64,000 nt of DNA. It comes from Channallabes apus (taxonomy: Eukaryota; Chordata; Actinopteri; Siluriformes; Clariidae). This document shows, in pieces, positions 45,286-56,600 of the stretch. Location of the stretch: positions 10,737,501-10,801,500 of the forward strand of contig CM060104.1 in assembly GCA_030522415.1 (NCBI GenBank), given 5' to 3'. Position numbers and translations under genes: made by a program. The notes beneath the pieces are model-generated. The model was not told the DNA's origin. It did no database searches and saw only the letters and a program-made list of their open reading frames with translations. Every line of letters begins with the position of its first letter. The first letter of the stretch is position 1.

Positions 45286-46359
45286 CTAATGTTACGTCAG
45301 AGGACATGCGCCAATGTTTATCACACATTCCAATAAGAGAGAGATTACTCACTCCCAAAGTTTTTTTTGCGCCATATTTCGATTTTTAAAAAAGTTGCTC
45401 ATTTTCACCACGAACACGGATGAGCCTTCGGGTTTCCTCAGCCGTCCCTATAATATAAATTACAAAACTGTGGTCACGTTGCAATAAGTAAGAATAGTGT
45501 AAGCACCGTTCATTTACATGTACACATATGGCCGTAAGCAAAACAAACAATGCGTTATCAAATGCTCGGCAAACAGCCGTGCTACTGAACTTTCATATTT
45601 GTTTGTAGCATGCAGTAAAGTGTATGTGACATAAAATATATATTTGTAATATTGTGCAATCTGTGCTATCCGCTAGCAAACTTTAGCGATTTTTTTGCAA
45701 ACGTTTCTTTACAGAACATCACCATAAACACAAACACAAGACTAAAGGTAATATACATATAATGAAAACTTGTCATAAAAATCTTTATTAATGGTAATTA
45801 ACATTTATGTCTCTGCTTGCTCGAGTGAGCAGCCATGTTGAAAACTTCGCTTAGCCCTTCGTTTGAAGTGAGGTCCCGAAAAATCTTCGTTTTGGAGGGC
45901 TATCTGGCCCTTCCCCCTCCCCCCTCCCCCTACACCTCCAACCAAAAGAGAAATGAGACACCTCTACCCCTGCACGTGAACGCGCCAAGTGGAAGGGTAG
46001 GGGGAAGGGGCTTGGTATTCAGCCTTAATATTGGAGCAATAAAATTTACTTAAAATCTATGTGTCCAAATTGTTACGAGGATTTTATCAAGTAAATCTTA
46101 CAAGTTCTTTTTTTCAGTGAATGGTGAACACGATGATTTAAGAATTTAATTAAATACGAATATATATAGTGTGTGTGTGTGTGTGACCGGTGCAAGGGCC
46201 ATTGTCACTCATACTGTCGTAGTTTTTAGAGCCCTAAAAAAGCATTCGCTAGTAAGTAAGTAAATAAAAGACAAATGAATAAATAGTTTTAAATTATATA
46301 TATATAATGGAAATATGTATAAAGAAAACATAATTAATATTTTCATGTTTAATTACAAA
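45286..46359. other. Single-copy interval with a C-run/G-run fold-back
   Basis: At about 45,908-46,011 a C-rich run (CCCTTCCCCCTCCCCCCTCC) is followed 80 bp later by GGAAGGGTAGGGGGAAGGGG, so the strands can fold back or form G-quadruplex/i-motif structures. A 72-codon frame at 45835-46053 spans it, with no recognised domain. (TG) run at 46,168-46,186. Confidence 0.45.
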
Positions 46360-46467
46360 AAAAAAAAACATTTTAATGGTTAGTGACTGTTGCAGACATT
46401 TACACTATTTTTGAGAACTATTAAGTTCTCCTTCAACGTGTCATAGCCGATAACTGTCCCTTTGATC
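46360..46467 (-). repeat. Inverted fragment of the 21,780-21,890 region
   Basis: Inverse complement of the end of the conserved block S frame (TTAGTGATTGTTGCAGAC...). It stops at CCCTTTGA, where a palindrome begins. Confidence 0.8.
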
Positions 46468-46570
46468 TGCTGGGTACGGCGGGGCGTCGAGTGCTGATCA
46501 GTGTGTGTAAAGTACGCTACTTTACACTGATCAGCAATCGACGCCCCGCCATACCCAGCAGATCAAAGGG
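46458..46570. repeat. Strong 113-bp palindrome
   Basis: The left arm CCCTTTGATCTGCTGGGTA...CGGGGCGTCGA...GCTGATCAGTGT is mirrored by the right arm ending TACCCAGCAGATCAAAGGG. The arms are about 53 bases with two mismatches and a 3-base bulge, around a 3-base centre (AAAGTA CGC TACTTT). It sits exactly at the breakpoint of the inverted block S fragment. Confidence 0.92.
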
Positions 46571-47837
46571 GCACACTCATAAACTCTCCGTGTGCACACA
46601 CACAAACTCTCCGTGCACGCACATAAACTCTCCGTGCACACACACACACACGATTTATAGATAAAATGCAGACATAAACACGCCACCCCCCAGGAAAACA
46701 ACAAACACAAATATATAGACTACAGTACTCGCTTTTCCAACATGCTAGCGCGCTCCGATGTGAGCCGATTTATTCAAGTCATAATTAGAGAATATAGAGA
46801 GATTAATAACAGAGAAAGCATAATAAGATGTCTATACAGTAAATAAAAAGAAAAGTATCAAATCCAACTATTAAGTCTGATTTTATTGCTATCATTAACC
46901 ATTTATGTTATATATTTATTTTATTTTATATTACATTATTTTTTATATATTATATTTACACAATGCTTGCTCTGAAGAACTTTATCTAAAAGCCAGACTG
47001 ACCAAGTTTCTAATTCACTGAATAAACCAGTATTAGACACAGATATACGATATGGTAGTATATACAATGAAAAAGCTATTTACACGAGTGCTCAAATGTA
47101 AAGCAAACGCAATTATTAATTTATTGTGTATATTTAACTTCATTCAGCCATTTAAGTTATATGAAGAATAACGTTCCTAACCCACTATTATTTTAATCTT
47201 AAATAAAGTTGGCCTAATACAATATTGTTTGCAATGCTGAAGCAAACATGATTTTGTTTTAGTCTATTCGCTGAATACAACGCGACCCACATCACCTCTT
47301 GGTGAAGACCCACAGAAACCGTTACTGTAATCCCCCTTTTCACCTACAGTATCCTTGGTGTGAAGTTATCAAACCGGTTTCGCTGATGGGGTAATTCTGC
47401 TTCAAGCACTTTCCGATGCTGTTGCTAGGAAATTCCACCCCACAGCCCACAACAACAAGCAAATAAGAGACATAATTAAAAAAAAAATTTATGAATACTC
47501 TTGCTTTTGTAAATATTTTGAGTGACCATTTTCCATATACAGTACGGCCTGCTTTATTATATATTTAATAAAACTTTATTGCAACTAAATTGTGTGTGTG
47601 CCTTATTGAATATTTAATAATGCTTCCGGAACATTGTTGTCCATACGTTTCACAGTATGTACAGTATATTAAAAACAGTGAAACATAAAACACAAACCGA
47701 AAGGACAAATTAAGGAATGTACGAAACATTAACACCTTTACCGTGTTCAAATAAATACTGTAGAGTTACTGCATTATGTTTCAAGACATCCTTAATTAAA
47801 AAAAAATTTCCGTAATTATATGTCCACAAATACTTTG
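46571..47837. other. Interval with minisatellite-like motif and block W, copy 1
   Basis: AAACTCTCCGTG followed by CA-rich bases repeats three times at about 46,579-46,650. From about 46,978 to 47,400 the sequence is diverged but colinear with 52,527-53,050 (block W), sharing CTTTATCTAAAAGCC and ACAATGAAAAAGCTATT. No gene recognised. Confidence 0.55.
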
Positions 47838-48078
47838 ACAACATACACTTATCAACTTATCCACATAAACTTATCAACACAAACTCTCGCACGCACACAC
47901 AATCTCTAAAAAAATTATATTAATAACATACATATACAAATAAACAAAAATATAAACGTCTATATTGAAGTTTACGGTGAACGCAGAGTCGGCTAAGCAG
48001 ACGTAATGACACGCGCGCCCTCACCTCTGTTACGGCTGCCTACAGTATTTGGCCAAAAGAATTATAATAATTGAATGA

Positions 48079-48154
48079 TATGCCTGGTCCTGGAAAGAGA
48101 CATCAACAGTCCGGTGCTGAGAAACGAAAGAACCGAAAGAAAAAAAAAGCATAA
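48079..48154 (+). pseudogene. Short hAT-N-terminus-like frame, X2 copy
   Basis: Second copy of the 27358 frame (MPGPGKRHQQSGAEKRKNRK). An extra A in the Lys-rich run brings an early stop (AAAGCATAA). Confidence 0.45.
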
Positions 48155-48323
48155 GATGAAGCCCATGCATCAATTCCAGAAATAAAACTTTACTTTATTC
48201 TGTCGACGTTAATAATGTAATAACGTAACGTTAACGTAAAATAACGCAAATTTCATTTAACAGCAGGGGGGACAATAAATATATATTTTTATAAATTTAT
48301 TGCATTGTTTATGTTGTTTACAG

Positions 48324-48466
48324 TCAAGCCATCAACATACAATAAAATGTAAACATGAGATCTAAACTAAAAACTGTGCTCCCTGTGCTGGTGCTGGCAA
48401 TATCATCTCTTTGTTCTGCTGTCTCCGGCTCCCTCCCTGGTTCTGAATCTGCCCCTTCCTCTACTC
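48324..48466 (-). pseudogene. Terminal-exon-like frame, X2 copy interrupted by a hAT
   Basis: Same ending as 27598-27770 (EPETAEQRDDIASTSTGS). Its 5' part is separated by the 1.25-kb hAT inserted at 48473; upstream residues in the open frame come from the hAT. Confidence 0.4.
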
Positions 48467-48472
48467 TCACTG

Positions 48473-49726
48473 CAGGGATTAAAGTGAAAAAAAGTCTTCT
48501 GACTGAACTTTTTTCAGGGCAAGCCATATTCCTTTAACAAACACTTTATTTAAATAGTCGAGACCAATAGCTTTAGGGGAGATTAAACCGCTTTAATATT
48601 GCCAGTTTGCATATTTTCAAAGCTATTTGTAATCTTTGAAAAAAAAATACCTTGACAAATAATCAACCATCTACCACATATCTTTTCAGTGCATGTTTTT
48701 ATTTATCTTATAACACCAAACAATGTTTTGTGAAACTCTTAATAATTAACAGAAAAAAGTAATAGCACCACCATTAAATTCCAAAAAGTGCTTTTTCAGT
48801 GCATGTTTTATGTATCTTAAAGAAAACATCTTTGTTTTCAGCTTAGATGACAAATCGGATTTCCAGTAAGCAGCAATGCCATGTGTGCAAGTAGTAGGCA
48901 TGTGCATTAGACATAGACAATCTTGAAAGTGCACTCTTGTCTTTGACAACTGATTGCATTAAATTAACTAGTGGTTGTGAGACTGTGAGCGACAGGTCAT
49001 GCTCCGCTATGAAAGAACATACGCGCACTTTTACATCGCGCACACGGCCGGCCACAGATGCGTGAATCTCCGTTGTGGTTCTTGTCGCAGCAGACAGGGA
49101 GCATGTGTACTGTTAGAGCACGAACCGCAGCATTGTGACTAGCTGCTGACTGATGGCGAACTCGCACTTTGTTTTGCCATTATTGCCATATTGAAGTTTC
49201 CTGTGGCATACTGTGCAGAGACACCTACCTGGATGTTTGATTTTTTTTAGTCCACGAACTAAAAGGCTTGCCATTCTCCCCAATTTCGTTAAGCCAAGCC
49301 CATCTCCATTTATTTATTTTTTTTTACACTTTTATCAATCTCCGAAACATCGGAGCCTTCCTGCATTAAGTGTGTCCATGCTATCTTAAATATAGTTATA
49401 CCTCAGCCTGACACGTAGTTCTTCAAAACTAAACCAAAACCCGGAGTGGATCCATACCGGAGTGATAACAAAACGCTTAGAGTGGACAGAGGAACGTGCA
49501 GTCGCTCCACTCCAGGCTTTGATCACATCCTCCTCAGCAGGCTGAATACACGTTGTCTTTCCTTAATTTAAGACTCATGTGAGCCTATATATACACAGCA
49601 TTAAAATTATGAAAAGTGAATTTTAAACATTAAGGACAGGCGGAACAGTGTGATTGACGGAAATCCGTCGATGACTCGCTACAATTAACGGAAATCCGTC
49701 GTAACGACGGAGAACTTTAATCCCTG
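48473..49726. mobile_element. hAT-like element with 13-bp TIR and 6-bp direct repeat
   Basis: Ends CAGGGATTAAAGT and ACTTTAATCCCTG (one base spaced), with TCACTG at both flanks (48467-48472 and 49727-49732). X1 has the uninterrupted site CTCTCACTGTCTCAG near 27,741. Subterminal repeats GGAAATCCGTCG occur twice near 49,660-49,702. A duplication of six rather than eight bases is unusual for hAT elements. Internal coding is reduced to a fragment. Confidence 0.8.
48843..49055 (-). pseudogene. hAT transposase fragment
   Basis: The frame contains VRVCSFIAEHDLSLTVSQPL and a following KDKSALSRLSMSN. It resembles the FI.EH.LP..V..H...L segment early in the body of ZBED-like hAT transposases. No catalytic residues remain. 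It supports the hAT assignment of the surrounding element. Confidence 0.5.
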
Positions 49727-50174
49727 TCACTGTCTCAGAACAGACTGACTCCTGAAGCAGAAAAAAAATGCAGGAAATGATGTTTTCTAACATGCATTAG
49801 ATAGTTTTTTTTTTATCACTCTATACACAATACTTTGCTATTTTTATAGATGTTGAGCATCGTGAGCAAGCCCGAGATCATATTAACATTAATTATCACC
49901 AGCCGGCAAGAATAGGCCGGCTCACGAGTAACGTGAGTTGGGAGCACACCAATCGATTCGACTATGGTTAATCGCTCACTCCGTAGGCTCCCTGAATAGG
50001 CGGGAAAGAGATTTCTGCCGGCTGGAAAAAAAACTAAACAGATCTAACAGATGAGGACTCATTAATGTGCAAAAGTAATAAAACTATATAAGTCTACATA
50101 GCCTTTATAAGACTCTATCTTAAGCGCACTTAAAACATTTTATTTAGTTTTAAAATAAAACAATTTCATCATCA

Positions 50175-50242
50175 CTCGGGATTCGAAGCAGGGCTTTGTA
50201 GATCACTGGTCGAGAGTTCTAACCACTACATCAAGCGGCCAC
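50175..50242 (-). other. tRNA-like sequence, copy 7, degraded
   Basis: The B-box reads GCTTCGAATCC and the A-box TGATGTAGTGG, both with substitutions, in the same context as copies 1-5. Confidence 0.5.
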
Positions 50243-50395
50243 TTAGAAACAATGCACCCCAGAGACATTAATAAGCCACTTGACTTCTTTGAAAGCAAGT
50301 GTACTTCTTTGATAAGTGATGAAGTAAGCCTGTTATAATAATAACTTGGTGTTATTTGATCTTATTGGTTTAGAAAATTATATTTAAATAAAACC
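50236..50395 (+). pseudogene. hAT-derived fragment in block X2
   Basis: Copy of 28260-28420: GGCCACTTAGAAACAATGCA leading to AATAAGCCACTTGACTTC and the shared tail. Confidence 0.6.
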
Positions 50396-50895
50396 CTACA
50401 CACTTCTTTTCTAATTACACGTGATAAAATCTAAAGGCTCACTGTGTTAATATTCATTGTGCTTAAATTTGATCTTAAGATTTGATTTAATTTGAATTCT
50501 ACATTTGTACTGTAATTATAGTACTGTGATTATGAATTCGGTCAACTACAGTGTTTCACTTGATGTTATCGGCTACTACGTGTATTATTTAATGGGACGC
50601 GTCTCATTAGTGAGGCAGAGAATGAAGTAAGGCATGAGGCGTCAGTCTGTAGTTATATAGCGCCACTCAGTGGTAAAAGCCAGCAAATGCACATGCCGTA
50701 ATGCGGCGACGACGCTAAATACGACGCTCCGATTTTGTAACCACTGTATATATATATATACACTCAGCAAAAAAAGAAACGTCCCCTGACTTTCAACTGT
50801 AAATTTAATGTGCAAATATTTGTATGAACACTAAAAGAGTCAACACCATAAGACATGAACTAAAAATGTTTCACAATGTGTCCCTCAATTACCAG

Positions 50896-51294
50896 TCAGT
50901 ATCTGGTGTGGCCACCAGCTGCTTGAAGTACTGCAGTACATCTCCTCCTCATTGACTGGACCAGATTTGTCAGTTCTTGCTGTGAGATGGAGCGATTGTG
51001 TGTTCCTGGTGTGACTCGGGCAGTTGTTGTGGCCATCCTGTACCTGTCACGCAGGTGTGATATTCGGATGTACCCATCATGTGCAGGTGTTGTTACACGT
51101 GGTCTTCCACTGCGAGGATGATCAGCTGTCCTTCCTGTCTCCCTGTAGCGCTGTCTTAGCCGTCTCACAGTGCGGACATGGCATTTTATTGCCCTAGCCA
51201 CATCAGCAGTCTTCATGCCTCCCTGCAGCATACCTAATGCACGTTCACGCAGATGAGCAGGGACCCTGGACATCTTTCTGTGGATGTTTTTCAC
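50896..51294 (-). pseudogene. Tc1-like transposase, core deleted
   Basis: A 132-codon frame. Residues 1-70 form the paired-like helix-turn-helix region (VARAIKCHVRTVRRLRQRY) and the linker HPRSGRPRVTT. After about residue 105 the sequence jumps to the normal C-terminus (ELTNLVQSMRRRCTAVLQAA, ending GGHTRY). The whole DDE catalytic domain has been lost, so only a DNA-binding protein with a short tail could be made. Such truncated proteins could in principle compete for inverted repeats, but nothing here shows expression. Confidence 0.88.
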
Positions 51295-51440
51295 AGTTGG
51301 TAGACAAGTCTCTTTAGTGTCCTGCGATTTTAGAACTGTGACCTTAAATGCCTACTTTCTGTAAGCTGTTAAGGTCTTAACGACCATTCCACAGGTGCAT
51401 GTTAATTAATTGATTATGGTTAATTGAACATGCATGGAAA

Positions 51441-52405
51441 ACGTCTCGGGTTACTTTGCTGTAACCCTGTTCCCTGAAAAGGCGGGAGTTCCTGCAAGAA
51501 AAGTTGTCCTCTGGCTTGTTCCCTAGTACTCTCAGGACGTATGTAACTGCTATTTAGCCTGCCACGTCAGGGAGTTCCATTTCAACATGCACCCTATTGT
51601 TTTGAAGCCTCTGTCCTCCGCCTTTTACAGCTTTGGAGCAGGAAAGACTGTGCTAAGCAGGTAGACCCAGTTCACTGCCGAATTGCTTCAGTGCTGGAGT
51701 TTCTGCAAGAGAAGTTGTCCTCGGGCTTGTGCCCTAGTACTCTCAGGACACTGGGTGAGAGATGCTATTGCCCTCTCCTATGAGGCGCGTGGGGTCACTT
51801 CGCCTCTAGGAATCAGGGCTCACTCAACCAGAGGGATCGCCTCTTTTTGCACTAGCAGGAGGTATTCCCCTGCAGCAATTGTGTGACGTGGAGAGTTGGC
51901 CCTCTCAGCACAAATTTGTTACATTCACAGTCTGGATGGTTATGCTACTCCGAGCTCACGTGTTCCCGAGGTACCTGCCCAAGCATAGTTCTGAGACCTT
52001 CTCGGCCTTGTGCGCACACGCTACACAACCTTGGGGTCCAGACACTTGCAGTGCGGCGGCGTTGGTATTCTCATTCCCATAGCGTTTTCACGCAGCATCG
52101 AGTGTAGCCTTTGAAAGGGAATGTCTCGGGTTACTTTGCTGTAACCATGTTCCCTGAAAAGGCGGGAACGAGATGCTGCTTCCCAATGCCGCACTGCCTA
52201 CGTGACCGGACGTCCTTTCAGACAAAATTGAGTGTTTCCGGTTTACTCCTTTATAACATCCAGATGCGTCTAATCAGATGACGTCACCTGACCGAGGTTA
52301 TATAAGCCAAAATTTGGCATTTGACACACACATGCTTCACAACCGGCAACATGACAAGATGTTGCCGTTTTCATGCAGCATCGAGTGTAGCCTTTCAAAG
52401 GGAAC
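51441..52405 (+). mobile_element. DIRS remnant nested in the Tc1-like element
   Basis: Begins GTCTCGGGTTACTTTGCTGT and repeats that motif at about 52,123. It ends with CATCGAGTGTAGCCTTTCAA at 52,379-52,398 (the same motif also at 52,097). The internal part is scrambled: TTCCTGCAAGA(A)AAGTTGTCCTC occurs twice (51,489 and 51,702). Confidence 0.75.
51683..51886 (+). pseudogene. DIRS tyrosine recombinase fragment
   Basis: The frame includes GHWVRDAIALSYEARG and IRAHSTRGIAS, the His-x-x-Arg box of the recombinase, closely matching the copy at 39605-40855. The core-binding part is reduced to a few codons and the nucleophilic Tyr segment is not in frame. Confidence 0.7.
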
Positions 52406-52512
52406 ATTGTTTGAACCCTTTACAATGAAGATCTGTAAAGTTATTTGGATTTTTACAACATTATTGTTGAAATTCACAGTCCTGAAAAAGGAACATTTCT
52501 TTTTTTGCTGAG

Positions 52513-53676
52513 TATATAAGTAAGGACTTTAATCTAAAAAGCCAGACCGACCAAATTTCTCATTCACTACTGAAGTAGTTAAATATGTTTATACTGTAGA
52601 TACGTAGGTTACATTTTAAAAGTACAATCGCAATTAAATTACAAACTGCATGCAATGTAAAATATGAATAAAACATTTTTAGACACAAATATATATATGT
52701 TAGTATATACAATGAAAAAGCTATTAACACGAGTTCTCAAATGTAAAGCAAACACAATAATAAATTTATTGAGTATATTTACCTTCATTCAGCCGTTTGA
52801 GTTATATGAAAAATAATGTGCCTACCAGCCCACTATTATTTTCTGTTAAAATTTAAAGATGCTCGCGCGTTTGTGCAAAAAGACGGAGTACAACAAAGAA
52901 TACAAAGTGTATAATCTTTAATAAAGTTAGCCTAATACAATATTGTTTCCAATGCTGAAGCGCTCCGAGGTGAACGCCGACAGAACCTCAGTCCCTCTAA
53001 CCTTTCATTCATAATAGGTGTGAGGTTATTAAACCGGTTTCACTGATGGGGGAATTCGTAGAATTGAGGGGTTAATTAATTAACAAGCAGACCTACATGA
53101 AAGGTGAGAAGAGGGATTACAGTAACTGAGCACGCTGTCGCGTTGTATATACTGTACAACACGCATTTATCAAACTTTTGATCAAAACGCTGCCTTTTTT
53201 AAAGTGAAAGTACACGCCGCAGGTTTCCGCACGGCGACAAACAGATTTATTTCAGTCATAAATTCACAATCACATTGCAGCTATTATTTCCAGCTGTGGT
53301 CAAATAATGGATGAAATAATTATTCAATACTGGACACAAACAGTAAAAACATTATTATTATAAAAATCCGAAGCACTTCATGTTGATAAAAGAATATTTA
53401 CATAATATGATATATATATATATTTTGTTCATTCATGTCTTCTGATGATTGCGACGCATTTTTACGTTTTAAATAAAATATGTTGGCATATTCATGAATC
53501 AGGACATTCGCATAGTTAACACTATCAGATAGCCTACTATCAGGAAATTAAATTAGGCATTGCCATGTCTTACATTGTTTTGTCCCTGTTAAGACATTAC
53601 AAAAACTATATAAGAAGCTTACTATGAATTTCAAAGCACGAATTTGGGCATCGCATTTCATCATTATGAAAATACA
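52513..53676. other. Block W, copy 2, and unassigned sequence
   Basis: 52,527-53,050 is a diverged relative of 46,978-47,400. 53,050-53,676 is AT-rich without a recognised feature. Confidence 0.5.
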
Positions 53677-56600
53677 GATGTCGCCCTTAAAACCCTGCGT
53701 GTTTTCCCGCGGGATGCCGCAATTTAGCGCGCGGCGTGCCGGGTCTTGCCGGAGGCAACATTCGGGAATTTTAAATAAATGTGTTGCGCTTCACTGAATA
53801 TCCGCCAGATGGCGCATGGAAGGACTTTATCTAAAAGCCGGACCAAGTACAACAATGAATGTAAGGACGCGGATGAACAGTGCTGAAGCGAACATGAATT
53901 TTATTTTGTTTTATAATAGATCTTTCATGATGAATGAGTGTATATGTGCTTCACATTATCAAACACAGGCAAAGGAGACAGAAATTATTGAGGGATCCAC
54001 TGAAAAAAGTAAACCTAGTTTAATGTGTTTTTTTTCTCATTCCATTAGTAAAAAAAATAATTTGCTCTTTTTAACTGAAGTGTCTAATTTATGCTTATGG
54101 GTGAATCTTTTTTTTTTTTTTGTATAATGCTGTTTACAGCAGGAAACCAAAGTGAAATATTTCATTTTGATCAAGGTACTCTTATTAGGTTGAGTGTGAT
54201 TTGCGCATGCGCAGTCTTTAGACCATAGTTTTGCCGGTATAATTTTATTTCCGCCTCAAACCGGAGCATGACGTTGAAACAAGTAAGGAAGGATATCAGA
54301 ACCTGTATTTCAGTTACTGTTAGTTAAAGCCCCTGATTAAACTTAAATCTAATCCATTCACAAAGGACATTTCTGCTTCAAACCGTGTCTCATGACCTCA
54401 TGACGCAGCATTTTCACGGACTGAATCACATGCGGGTGGAGATTCTCAAAGAAAACTCCTTTAAACCAGGTAAGAAAGCAAACTCATGTCATTTCTATGT
54501 TAAATGTATCTCTTCTATGAGCAAATTCATGATTTATGTCAGGAACAACTACTTTGTAGATTGAGTTTTGTGTCCGTGTTTGCTACTGTAGCTAAAACCA
54601 CCTATATTACCTGCATTAGCATTAGCTAACTAACGTGGTGATTTTCAAAAACACCGGAGTTTATACAGTAAGTCAGCGGCGCCGAAGAAAATAATTATAT
54701 TTAAGTACCGTTGGTTAACGATGTAAAAATTAATAGGAAAGTGACGTAAACATAGAACAAGCTAATTTGGAGTGATTGCTGTTTGTAGTGTACTGCTTTC
54801 TATACTTTATACACACTGTAATTAAGATTTGCTAACATAAGAACTTGAGCCAGTCCAATTTTTGTTTTTACCTTTTTTTTTTTTTTTTTTTAAAGATCAG
54901 TAATGAGTTTCTGAGAATTATATCTGCTCCACTTCAAGCAAGATTACTGGTTTCCTTGGACAATCAACACTACAAACTAATTGAGATCATCAGAAACTAG
55001 GGAGGAACCCGTCAGAGAGAGAAGACCAGAGATATAATCTTCATCTTCAAGTTCTTGATCTGGTATGTATGGTACGGTTCAGGACCAGGGAGGGAGCCGG
55101 AGACAGCAGAACAAAGAGATGATATTGCCAGCACCAGCACAGGGAGCACAGTTTTTAGTTTAGATCTCATGTTTACATTTTATTGTATGTGAATGGCTTG
55201 ACTGTAAACAACAAACAATGCAATAAATGTATAAAAAATATATACTGTATATATTTATTGTCTCTTTCCAGGACCAGGCATATCGTTCAATTATTTTTTG
55301 GCCAAATAGGCAGTCGTAACAAGAGGTGAGGGCGCGCGCGTCATCACATGTGCTTACCCGACTCTGCCTTCACCGTAAACTTCAATATACATTTGTTTAT
55401 TTGTATATGTATGTTATTAATTGTACTTTTTTAGAGATTGTATGTGCGTGCACGGAGAGTATGTGTTGATAAGTTTATGTGGATAAGTTGATAAGTGTAT
55501 CAGAAAGCATTAAAATGTTCATTTGAATTAAAATGACACACACACGTCTGTGTATACAGTACATCAATTACATATATATCAATTTCATTAGTTCGTTCAT
55601 TCTATTTGAAGCTTCGGATGTTTTTTTTTTTTGGTTTGGTTAGATTAGTTCTGAACTCGCTTCCTTGAAACTATCGCTAAAACAATGACACACACACATA
55701 GACACACACACACACACACACAGAGACACACACACTCCCCTGAGCCCTCGGGAAACATCCAATCACCGTCGGTATACAAATGAGTCAAGACGTAGCCTAA
55801 TGTGGTGTCGTGTCGGATTTCAGTGGTCACGGAGTGGGAAGACTTTGAAGAAGCTGCAGTGACAGTGAACAGCTGAACAACTTCACTTTTCCGTTTACCT
55901 CTGAGGAAAAAAAAGCTGTATTTTGTTTGTTTATATTTTTATAGTAGTATAAGTTATAGTTTGGTCTGTACTGTTGTTCGCACCCTTGTAGAGAATAAAT
56001 AAATGAATAACACCTTCATATCCCCTCTCAAGAGTGTCATAGTCCATTGTTAGTTTTAATGATCTGGCTGAAACTAATTATCACTACATAAGTACCCTAA
56101 CACCATTGATCATGAGTCTCAGCTGAACCTAATTCTATACTTGTAACAGAAAATGTAGATGCAGATTCCAAATGTGTATTTATATAATAGATAGATAGAT
56201 GTGTGTGTGTGTGTGTGTAGGCTCTACGCAGGGGCAAGAGAGGGCAGCGCACCCTTAAATGTCTGCACATGTTAATATATTCCTAAAATGTATATATTAC
56301 AAGTTGATGAACTGATCTGCGGTAGCGATGACGTCACAGTCCGACAGCTTTAGAATGATGTTTGATCAGGTCTACTGTATATTCTGAACATAGAACTGCA
56401 AAATGTCTGATACAGTACTTTGGGGGAAACAAAGACTTAAACTGTTAAGTAATAACATTATTAATAACAAATATGTAATAGTTTTGATATTTGAAAATTT
56501 TTTATTTTAATGTAAAAGGACTATAGATAGAGACTTATAAGCAGCTGGTGTATCCGGGTTGTTTAATGAACTTTAAGCAAAAAGACAACATGTATTCATC

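Larger units (their letters stand above)
47838..50744 (+). repeat. Block X, copy 2
   Basis: Colinear with 27,118-28,764. It carries the hAT at 48473-49726 as an extra insertion and keeps the CAGTGGTTAC-type terminus at 50,744, directly followed by the TA repeat that received a Tc1-like element. Confidence 0.9.
50761..52512 (-). mobile_element. Tc1-like element of a second family, containing a DIRS remnant
   Basis: Inverted ends CACTCAGCAAAAAAAGAAAC and TTTCTTTTTTTGCTGAG with TA at 50759-50760 and 52513-52514, a well-known fish Tc1 terminal type. The transposase core is deleted. At 51441-52405 a DIRS remnant interrupts the 3' part; Tc1 sequence resumes at ATTGTTTGAACCCTTTACAA. Confidence 0.88.

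Noticed and set aside
45835..46053. A 72-codon frame with a Pro-rich centre
   Set aside because: It runs through a C-run/G-run fold-back and shows no domain, no splice sites and no second copy in the window.
46579..46650. CRISPR-like spaced repeat (AAACTCTCCGTG three times)
   Set aside because: The spacers are CA-rich and not unique, the genome is vertebrate, and the motif is a degenerate minisatellite.
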